A DNA stretch of 22,691 nucleotides from JBFXIE01 sp050176255 (GTDB lineage Bacteria > Pseudomonadota > Gammaproteobacteria > Burkholderiales > Burkholderiaceae_C), in the NCBI RefSeq assembly GCF_050176255.1, contig NZ_JBFXIE010000050.1; one strand, given 5' to 3'. A program made the position numbers and the translations under genes. Shown in pieces: positions 6,610-13,788 of this stretch. The notes under the pieces are model-generated. The model ran no database searches. It was not told the DNA's origin and was given only the letters and a program-made list of their open reading frames with translations. Numbering within the stretch: position 1 is the stretch's first letter; each line of letters begins with the position of its first letter.

Positions 6610-8700
6610 TCAGGGGGCTGTTTCATGGTGCGCCGGCAGGGTGAAGGTGAAGACCGTACCACGCGGCTGGCGCGCCGCATGGTGCAGATGGCCGCCGTGC
6701 TGCTCCACTACCGTGCGGCACAGGCTCAGCCCCAGGCCCATGCCCTCTGCACGCGTGGTGTAGAACGGCGTGAAAAGCCGCTCGGCCACTTCGTCGGCAA
6801 TGCCGTTGCCGATGTCGGCCACTGAAAACTCCAGCCATCCCCGGGCGGCATTGCTGGCTGCGCGGCACACCCGCAGGTCCAGGACGCGCGGGTGGATTTG
6901 CGGGTCGTCCATCGACTGCATGGCGTTGCGCGTGAGGTTGAGCAGCACCTGCTCGACCATGGTGCGGTCGCACAGCGCGGGGGGCAGGCCCGGCGCGATG
7001 TCCAGCACCACGCGCACGCCGGTCTTGCGCGCCTGCAGCCGGATGAGTGGCAGTACCGCATCAAACAGGTCCTGCGCAGCCACCGGTTCGCGCGACTGGT
7101 CGCGCCGGCGGATGAAGTCGTGCACGCTCTTGATCACGCGGCCCGCGCGCTCGGCCTGTTGCGCGATGCGCTGCACGCCGGTGCGCACGTCCTGCAGGTC
7201 TTGCGGCGATGGCGCCTGCCCGCCCGCTGTGGGGGCCAGCAGGTTCAGCGAGCCGTTGGCATAGCTGGCAATGGCGGCCAGCGGCTGGTTCAGCTCGTGG
7301 CTCAGCAGCGAGGCCATCTCGCCCACGGTGGCCAGGCGCGCCGTGGCCTGCAGGCGCTCTTGCGATGCGCGCGAGAGTTCTTCCACGCGCCGCTGCTCGC
7401 TCACGTCCAGGAACGAGCCCATCCAGCCGGTGTGCAGGCCTTTGGCATTGATCAGCGGGGCCTCGTAGATCATCACCGGAAAGCGCGTGCCGTCCTTGCG
7501 CATGAAGGTCGATTCATAGCCCTCGCGCGGCGGTTGCAGCTGCCCGGACAGGCGCACGATCTGGCGGTCGCCGTATTCCTGCGCATGCTCGGGCGGCCAG
7601 TACGGCAGCGGCGAGGACTGTCCCACCAGCTCGTCGGGCGCGAAGCCCACCATGTCGCAAAACGCCGGGTTGACGTAGGTGATGCGTCCGTACAGGTCAC
7701 GCGCGCGCAGGCCGGTGACCAGCGAGTCCTCCATGGCCTTGCGAAACGCCAGCGCATCGCCCAGGTCGCGCTCGGCGCGCAGGCGCCGGCGGTTGTCGCG
7801 CACCAGCACCACCAGCACCGACACCAGCGCAATCGACATGCCAGTGACCAGCGCCGTGAGCACGTTGGGGAACACGCTGGGCGCCGCGTGCCAGCCGTTC
7901 AGGCGCAGCACCAGCGTGTTGCCCGGCAGATCGAACAGCTGCTGCGCGGTGAACATGCGCGTGCCCCGGCGGACGGCGCCCACCAGCGCCAGGCGCGTGC
8001 CGTCGGTTTCGGTGAACGATGCCTCCTGCGTGCGCTGCAGGCTGGGCGCCACCAGGTCGTGCAGCACCGTGGGCAGCGCGTACGTGGCCACCACGAAGCC
8101 GCGCGTGCGGCCGTCGGCGATCAGCGGCAGGCAGACTTCCATCATCTCGGCGCCCAGCCCGTCGGGCAGGGGCTGAAAGTAGCTGCTGGAATACGACGGG
8201 CCGCCGATGCGCCCTGCGTTGGTGCACGCCAGCATGGTCTCGGAGTGGGGGCTGCTGCGCATGCCGGGGTCGCCGTACTGCGGGCGGTGGGGTGACTCGG
8301 CATGGGCGCGCAGCTGCAGCTGGGTGTCACGCCACTCGATGTGCGCCAGCTCGCGCCGCGCGGTCAGCAGCTCGGCCGCGCGGGCCTCCCACGAGGCCAG
8401 GTCAGGCCCGCCCGACTGCAGCGCCTGCAGGCTTTGCAGGTTCTGTGCGAAGGCGCTGCGCAGGTCGGCCACGGCGTCGGCGGTGTCGCGCTCCAGGCGG
8501 CTTTGCACCTGGCTGGCCTCGTAGCGCCCGGCCAGCCATACCTGCGTGACCAGCATGCCGGCCACCAGCGTCACCAGCAGCGTCCATAGCGACCAGCGCC
8601 GCCACGCGCCCATCCAGCGGCGCCAGCGCAGCGGCGTCTCGTCCCCGGGCGGCTGCGCGGCGGGGCCCGGCAGCGCTGGTGCGTGTGGCCTGGCGGTCAT
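6610..8700 (-). CDS. dctS: Membrane sensor histidine kinase, DctS-like
   Basis: This is a 696-residue inner-membrane kinase. Transmembrane helices at about 36-58 and 278-302 enclose a periplasmic sensor region of about 215 residues. A PAS domain follows (about 315-440; RITYVNPAFCDMVGFAPDEL, with the PAC part YESTFMRKDGTRFPVMIYEA). Then come HisKA with the phosphorylated His at 468 (MASLLSHELNQPLAAIASYA) and an HATPase domain with N-box VEQVLLNLTRNAM, G1 VADIGNGI and G2 GMGLGLSLCRTVVEQHGG. The order matches DctS-type kinases that pair with LuxR-type regulators. The ATG at 8700 overlaps the amidohydrolase stop codon by one base (TGATG); a GTG at 8703 is also in frame but less likely. The ligand is unknown; the C4-dicarboxylate label is by resemblance only. 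Confidence 0.87.
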   Translation of the reverse strand: MTARPHAPALPGPAAQPPGDETPLRWRRWMGAWRRWSLWTLLVTLVAGMLVTQVWLAGRYEASQVQSRLERDTADAVADLRSAFAQNLQSLQALQSGGPDLASWEARAAELLTARRELAHIEWRDTQLQLRAHAESPHRPQYGDPGMRSSPHSETMLACTNAGRIGGPSYSSSYFQPLPDGLGAEMMEVCLPLIADGRTRGFVVATYALPTVLHDLVAPSLQRTQEASFTETDGTRLALVGAVRRGTRMFTAQQLFDLPGNTLVLRLNGWHAAPSVFPNVLTALVTGMSIALVSVLVVLVRDNRRRLRAERDLGDALAFRKAMEDSLVTGLRARDLYGRITYVNPAFCDMVGFAPDELVGQSSPLPYWPPEHAQEYGDRQIVRLSGQLQPPREGYESTFMRKDGTRFPVMIYEAPLINAKGLHTGWMGSFLDVSEQRRVEELSRASQERLQATARLATVGEMASLLSHELNQPLAAIASYANGSLNLLAPTAGGQAPSPQDLQDVRTGVQRIAQQAERAGRVIKSVHDFIRRRDQSREPVAAQDLFDAVLPLIRLQARKTGVRVVLDIAPGLPPALCDRTMVEQVLLNLTRNAMQSMDDPQIHPRVLDLRVCRAASNAARGWLEFSVADIGNGIADEVAERLFTPFYTTRAEGMGLGLSLCRTVVEQHGGHLHHAARQPRGTVFTFTLPAHHETAP

Positions 8701-9515
8701 CACAACACGCGGTGCTCAAGCGCCGGCAAGCGGCTGCGCAATTGGCGCAGGTGGGCCGCGTCCAGCGTGCCCACCACCACGCCCGCGCCCTCGGGCTGCT
8801 GCGCCAGCACCTGGCCCCAGGGATCCACCAGCATGCTGTGGCCCCAGGTGCGCCGCCCGTTCTCGTGCAGGCCGCCCTGCGCCGGCGCCAGGACGTAGGC
8901 CAGGTTTTCCACGGCGCGTGCGCGCAGCAAAAGCTCCCAGTGGGCACGCCCGGTGGTGTGGGTGAAGGCACTGGGCACCAGCAGCAAGTCGGCGCCAGCG
9001 CGCGCGTGGTGGCGGTACAGCTCGGGAAAGCGCAGGTCGTAGCACACCGACAACCCCACGCGCCAGACATGGCCGCTGCGCGCCGGCAGATCGAACTGCA
9101 CGCAGCGGCTGCCGGCGGCGATGGTGCGCGCCTCGTCGAACTGCTCGCCGCCGTTGTCGAAGCGGAACAGGTGAATCTTGTCGTAGCGCGCCGCGCACTG
9201 ACCGGCGGGCGAGAACACCAGCGTGCTGTTGTGCACCCTGTCGGGGCTGCCCGTGGCCAGCGGCAGCGTGCCGCCCACGATCCACAGGCCCAGCTCGCGC
9301 GCGGCGCAGGCCAGCAACTGCTGCACGGGGCCGTCGCCCGGGTGCTCGCGCAGCGCCAGCTTGTCGCTGTCGCGCAGGCCCATGCCGCTGAAGTATTCGG
9401 GCAGCACGGCCAGCTCGGCGCCGGCCTGCGCGGCCTGCTCCAGCAGCTGGCGCGCCTGCGCCAGGTTGGGCGCCAGCGCCACGCCCGACACCATTTGCAA
9501 GGCAGCGACTTTCAT
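8700..9515 (-). CDS. Carbon-nitrogen hydrolase, Nit1/YbeM-like (probable deaminated-glutathione amidase)
   Basis: This is a 271-residue cytoplasmic nitrilase-superfamily enzyme with the full Glu-Lys-Cys triad: E40 in VLPEYFSG, K113 in YDKIHLF and C158 in GLSVCYDLRFPELYR. The KIHLFRFDNGG and AFTHTTGRAHWELLLRARA segments point to the Nit branch. Members of that branch hydrolyse deaminated glutathione, a toxic side product of transaminases. Substrate assignment within this superfamily is uncertain from sequence alone. The ATG overlaps the yhdP stop codon by four bases (ATGA) and has AGGAG seven bases upstream. Its own stop overlaps the kinase start by one base. Translational coupling is therefore likely along yhdP, this gene and the kinase gene. 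From memory, a Nit-type gene after yhdP is a common betaproteobacterial order. Confidence 0.88.
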   Translation of the reverse strand: MKVAALQMVSGVALAPNLAQARQLLEQAAQAGAELAVLPEYFSGMGLRDSDKLALREHPGDGPVQQLLACAARELGLWIVGGTLPLATGSPDRVHNSTLVFSPAGQCAARYDKIHLFRFDNGGEQFDEARTIAAGSRCVQFDLPARSGHVWRVGLSVCYDLRFPELYRHHARAGADLLLVPSAFTHTTGRAHWELLLRARAVENLAYVLAPAQGGLHENGRRTWGHSMLVDPWGQVLAQQPEGAGVVVGTLDAAHLRQLRSRLPALEHRVL

Positions 9516-12500
9516 GGTTTTGCTCCTGATGCGGCCGGGGCTGCGCCCGCCTGGCCTGCCCCGCCGGCCGTGCCCCGGCGGCCCTGGATGCGCTCCACGC
9601 GCGGGTCGGCCCAGGTGCCGTCGATGCGAAATTCCTGCGTGGCCGCCTGGATCAGCGGCCCGCGCAGGAACACCTGCGCCAGAAAACTGCCTAGGCCCAC
9701 CACCGGGTTGATGGCCGTGGCCACCAGCGAGGCGGTCATGGCGTTGATCTCGGGCACCACGACCACATGCATGTCCTGCGTCTCGCGCTCGATGTTGGCG
9801 CTGCCCTCCATCAGCACGGCGGCGTTCACGCCCTTCATCTGCAGGTTGTTGGTGGTGGCCACACCCTGCTCCACACGCACGTCGCCGCGCACGAAGTCAA
9901 AGGCAAAGCCCTGGCTGAACACATCGCGAAAGTCCAGCGCAAAGCGCCGCGGCAGCGACTGCAGGCTCAGCACGCTCAGCAGCTTGGCCAGGCCGGGGTC
10001 GGCCTGCAGAAACTGGCCGGATTCCACATTCAGCTTCATCTGGCCGCTCATGGTGCGGTAGTCGGGCGACAGCGGCGAGCCCTGCCAGCCCACCTGGCCG
10101 TCGATGCGCCCGCGCCCGCTGCGCAGCACGCCGTCCATGCCCAAGCGCGCCAGCAGGCCGCCCGAGTCGCGGATGTCCAGCTGAAAGTCCAGCACCGTGC
10201 GGGTGGGCGCAGCGCCGCCCGCGCCCAGGCGCAGCGCCCAGTTGCCGCTGGAGGTCAGCACCGCCTCGGGCGCCGACAGGTTGAACTTGGCCAGCTGCCA
10301 TTCGCGCTGCGTACCCGCCACGGTGCGGTTGCGGGCCTCGATTTCCAGGCGGCCCAGGCGCCGGCCGCGCAGCTCGAAGTCTTGCACCACGATGTCCAGC
10401 GCAGGCAACTGCCCCGGCTGGCCTTCATCGAGCAGCGCATTGACCTGGGTGTCTGCCGCCTGCGGCAGCGACAGCCGCGACAGGCGCGCAAAGAGCCGGC
10501 CCGCCGCCGCATCGCCCGCTGCGCCTGCCGCACCTGCTGGCCCAGAGCCTGGCCGGTATTCCAGATAGCCGTCCAGCTCGCGGGCGCTTACGTTGCCGCG
10601 CCACACGCCGCCCGTGTGCGACAGGCCCGTCACCACATCGTGGAGCGTGCGCCCCTGCAGCGTCAGCGTGGACGCGCGCAGCGCCATGACGCCGGGGAGA
10701 TAGTCCGCCGCCGTGTTACCGGCGGTGCCGGGTGACGACTGCGGCCCGCTGGCGGGCGCGGCGGGCGCATCCAGCACGGCGCTCCAGGCGTCGGCATCAA
10801 GGGCGGCAAACATCGCCAGCGCGGACACGCCCTGTTGTGGCAGGGACGGCACTTGCGCAGCCGGCACGCCCACGGACACGCTGCCGCGCAGCACCCGCGG
10901 CTGCTCGCCGTCGATGGCGCGCACATAGCTCAGGCGCGCCAGCTCGCCCAGTTCCAGGGTCAGCTGGTCATGCAGCGGCGCGCTGTCGGAGGCCGCGGCC
11001 TCGCGCGTGAGCTGGTTGTCAAAGCGCACCGGCAGTGCCGCCTGCGCCGTCTTGCCCAGGGGCGCCGGCAGCGCCAGCCCCATGCCCACCAGGTCGCTGG
11101 CCACCTGCATCTCGGCCACGCCCCGGCGCATGCCCAGGCTGACGGTGTAGGCGGCGGCGCCGCTGGCGTGCTGCGACAGCCGCGACAGCAGCCCTAGCTG
11201 CGGCGATTCGCGCAGGCCCTCCGCGGTGGCCGTGCCGCGCGCGCGCACGCGCAGGGCGCCCGCCTGCGGGGCATTGGCGGGCGGCGGGGCCATGCCGCCT
11301 TCCAGCCGCACCTCGCCGCCCAGGGCGCGGCCCTGCACGCCGGCCAGCGTGAACCCGCTGTGGGTGAACTGAACGGCACCGCGCGCGCCGCGCACCGTGG
11401 GCGCCTCTGGCACGAAGCGCACGTCATTGCCCGCCAGCGTGAGGCTGCCGCGCACGGTGGAGCTGTCGATGTTGCTGATCGGCAGGTTCAGGCCCAGTTG
11501 CAGACCGGCCATGCCGGTGGCGGTGGCGCGGCTCAGCGCGCCGTTGGTCAGCCGCGCCAGGGGCGAGGTGCTGACCAGCGCCAGCATGTCCGGCAGCGGG
11601 CCGCGCACGTCGGCGTCCACCTCGACCACGGTGTTGTCCAGGTCGGCAATCCTGGCCGTGACCTTGTGCGCGCGCACCGCCGGCCGGCTGGCAAAGTGGC
11701 CCGTGGCGTTGCGCACGGTCATGCCTGCGCGGTCAAAGACCACCTTGCCCCGCAGCCCCGTGAGCGCCGGCCAGGGCTGGTCGCCCGGGGGCAGCAAAGA
11801 CGGCGGCACATATGCCAGGGTGACGTCTTTGACCTGCGCCGCGATGTGGAACTCGCCCTGGCGGGGCACATGGCCGTAGGGAAAGTCGTGCAGGTCGCCC
11901 TTGATCCGAAATTGCGTCTGGCTGGAGCTGCCCGACTGGATGGCCTCGCGCACATAGCGGCGCGAGTCCGGCGGAACCGTGAGCGGCAGGTAGCGGTGCA
12001 CGCGCGTGGCGTCGGCGCGCGTGAGCGTGCCCGACAGGTCCAGCACCCCCGGAAAGCGTGCCCGCGCGGGCGACGTGGCCGGGTCGGCCGTGCGCCAGGC
12101 CAGGCGCGCCGTGCCCTGGGCGTCGGCGTTGGCAAAGTACAGGTCGCCGGCCTGCACGGCAATGCGCTCGCCGTCGATCTGCCACTGCACGGTGCCGCCC
12201 AGTTGCTGCACCGGCACCACCGGGTCTTCAAACACCCCGGGCATGACCAGCGTGCCGTCGGTCATGGCCAGCGTGACGCGCCCGCCCGCCTGCGTGAGGT
12301 CGAAGTCCACGTTGGCGCCGCTCAGGCCGGCCACCGCGGGTGCTGCGGCGGTCTTGTCTGGCGCTGCGGGCGTCTGGCCTGGCGCCGCCAGCGCCAGCCC
12401 CGCCACCCGGCCGCGTGCCTGGTATTGCGTCGGCTGCTCCAGCGGGCCTTGCCAGTCGGCCTGCAACTGCTCCACCAGCCCTTGCGGCGCATAGGTTTGC

Positions 12501-13663
12501 AGCGCGCTGTGCATGGCAGCGTCCAGCGGCAGCCGGCTGGCCACCTGCGCCAGCGCGGCCAGGTCCAGCCGGTCGGCGCTCAATGCGCCTTGCTGGCGGC
12601 CTTCGGTGCCGGTGTGGCGCAGCGCCAGGCTGCCGCCGGGCCAGCGCAGGCCGTCTTCGGCCAGAAATTGCAGGTCGCGGATGGCCAGCTCGAAGCCGTC
12701 GTCCAGCCAGCGCCCGCTGACCCGGCCCGTCACCGTGCGCAGCGCCAGCGGGCGCAAGTCCGGGCCCAGCGTGGCGTTGACCTCGCCGAGCGCCATGTCG
12801 GCCGCGCCGCCTGCCAGCTTGCCGCGCTGCACGTCCGCCCAGGCGCGCAATGCGCCATGCCCCTGCGCCACCTGCAGCGCGCCCAGGTCTGCATGCCGGT
12901 GCAGGCGCGACACGTCCACCCGCGGGAAATGCGCGTACAGCTGGCCGCTCCAGCGCTGCCAGTCGCCCGCGTGGGTGGACAGCAGCGGCTGGCGGAACTG
13001 CCCGCGCAGCGTGAACGCCTCGCCCCATTCGGGCGGGGGGGTGGCGTCCAGGCGCACGCTGTGGCGCCGGCCGCGGTTGCGCAGCACCAGATCCACCTGG
13101 GTGAGCGCCAGCGGCTCGGCGCCGCGCAACTCGTCGGTCCAGCGCAGGGTGCCGCCGCGTATGGCCACCTCGGTCTGCTCGAACAGCCAGTCACTGGCGG
13201 CGCTGCTGCCGTCCTGCGGGCTGTCGCGAAACGCCAGGCCGGCAATGAAGATGCGGCCGTCGCGCTCGCGGCGCATGTCCAGCGCCGGCCCTTCTATATA
13301 GAGCTGCTCGAACCCCAGGCGCAGCAGCGAGCGCGGCGACAGCACCGCCACCACGCGCGGCAGGTGCAGCGCCTCGCGGCCCTGCGCGTCCAGCAGGGCC
13401 ACGCCCGACAGCTCCACCGTCGGAAAAACCCCCTCGCTGCGCGCGGATACGGCGGCAATGCGCACCGGCACCCCCAGGGCGCGCTGGGCCTGGCTTTCCA
13501 GTAGCGGACGAAAATCCCCGATCCGCGGCACAATCCAGCCATGCAGCCCTCCCCAGGCAGCCGCCAGCAGCAGCCACAGCGCCACCAAGGCGCCCAGACC
13601 CCATCGAGCACAGCCATCCAACAGTTTGAGCAAACGGGAAGGTTGGGATGGGGGCTCTGTCAT
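9512..13663 (-). CDS. yhdP: YhdP/TIGR02099 family AsmA-like envelope protein
   Basis: This is a 1383-residue protein with one N-terminal membrane anchor (about 21-45; LGALVALWLLLAAAWGGLHG) and a very long periplasmic part. The start of the mature region (IGDFRPLLESQAQRALGVPV) and the end (FDFVRGDVRVEQGVATTNNL, VVPEINAMTASLVATAINPV, GLGSFLAQVFLRGPLIQAAT) are typical of the TIGR02099/YhdP group. These proteins are AsmA-like, are predicted to form long beta-rich grooves, and in E. coli act with TamB and YdbH in moving phospholipids to the outer membrane. Length is within the family's 1200-1400 residues, and no break is visible. The gene is first in a probable operon with the amidohydrolase and the DctSR-like pair, and it is divergent from glnE. 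No clear Shine-Dalgarno is visible. Confidence 0.9.
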   Translation of the reverse strand: MTEPPSQPSRLLKLLDGCARWGLGALVALWLLLAAAWGGLHGWIVPRIGDFRPLLESQAQRALGVPVRIAAVSARSEGVFPTVELSGVALLDAQGREALHLPRVVAVLSPRSLLRLGFEQLYIEGPALDMRRERDGRIFIAGLAFRDSPQDGSSAASDWLFEQTEVAIRGGTLRWTDELRGAEPLALTQVDLVLRNRGRRHSVRLDATPPPEWGEAFTLRGQFRQPLLSTHAGDWQRWSGQLYAHFPRVDVSRLHRHADLGALQVAQGHGALRAWADVQRGKLAGGAADMALGEVNATLGPDLRPLALRTVTGRVSGRWLDDGFELAIRDLQFLAEDGLRWPGGSLALRHTGTEGRQQGALSADRLDLAALAQVASRLPLDAAMHSALQTYAPQGLVEQLQADWQGPLEQPTQYQARGRVAGLALAAPGQTPAAPDKTAAAPAVAGLSGANVDFDLTQAGGRVTLAMTDGTLVMPGVFEDPVVPVQQLGGTVQWQIDGERIAVQAGDLYFANADAQGTARLAWRTADPATSPARARFPGVLDLSGTLTRADATRVHRYLPLTVPPDSRRYVREAIQSGSSSQTQFRIKGDLHDFPYGHVPRQGEFHIAAQVKDVTLAYVPPSLLPPGDQPWPALTGLRGKVVFDRAGMTVRNATGHFASRPAVRAHKVTARIADLDNTVVEVDADVRGPLPDMLALVSTSPLARLTNGALSRATATGMAGLQLGLNLPISNIDSSTVRGSLTLAGNDVRFVPEAPTVRGARGAVQFTHSGFTLAGVQGRALGGEVRLEGGMAPPPANAPQAGALRVRARGTATAEGLRESPQLGLLSRLSQHASGAAAYTVSLGMRRGVAEMQVASDLVGMGLALPAPLGKTAQAALPVRFDNQLTREAAASDSAPLHDQLTLELGELARLSYVRAIDGEQPRVLRGSVSVGVPAAQVPSLPQQGVSALAMFAALDADAWSAVLDAPAAPASGPQSSPGTAGNTAADYLPGVMALRASTLTLQGRTLHDVVTGLSHTGGVWRGNVSARELDGYLEYRPGSGPAGAAGAAGDAAAGRLFARLSRLSLPQAADTQVNALLDEGQPGQLPALDIVVQDFELRGRRLGRLEIEARNRTVAGTQREWQLAKFNLSAPEAVLTSSGNWALRLGAGGAAPTRTVLDFQLDIRDSGGLLARLGMDGVLRSGRGRIDGQVGWQGSPLSPDYRTMSGQMKLNVESGQFLQADPGLAKLLSVLSLQSLPRRFALDFRDVFSQGFAFDFVRGDVRVEQGVATTNNLQMKGVNAAVLMEGSANIERETQDMHVVVVPEINAMTASLVATAINPVVGLGSFLAQVFLRGPLIQAATQEFRIDGTWADPRVERIQGRRGTAGGAGQAGAAPAASGAKP

Positions 13664-13687
13664 GGCAGCGGAAAAACGATGGCAGGA

Positions 13688-13693
13688 ATTATG
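13688..13693 (-). promoter_or_regulatory. Candidate -10 of the yhdP operon
   Basis: Read on the minus strand, CATAAT lies 24 bases before the yhdP ATG, giving a short leader of about 18 bases. The -35 region is not convincing. Confidence 0.35.
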
Positions 13694-13788
13694 ACCCGCC
13701 CATCCCCCGAGGGTTCAGCACACAACGGTGACGTGATGTACGCCCGCGCCCGGCGCAGCGGCCGCACGCGCACCCCGCCGCCCCTGCC

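Noticed and set aside
8701..8703. GTG start for the kinase one codon earlier than ATG
   Set aside because: The ATG at 8700 gives the typical TGATG coupling with the upstream stop; GTG adds only one residue.
11360..13504. A long plus-strand open frame (about 710 codons) opposite yhdP
   Set aside because: Its composition (Arg, His, Gln, Ala) shows no domain or periodicity, and the opposite strand encodes a coherent YhdP protein.
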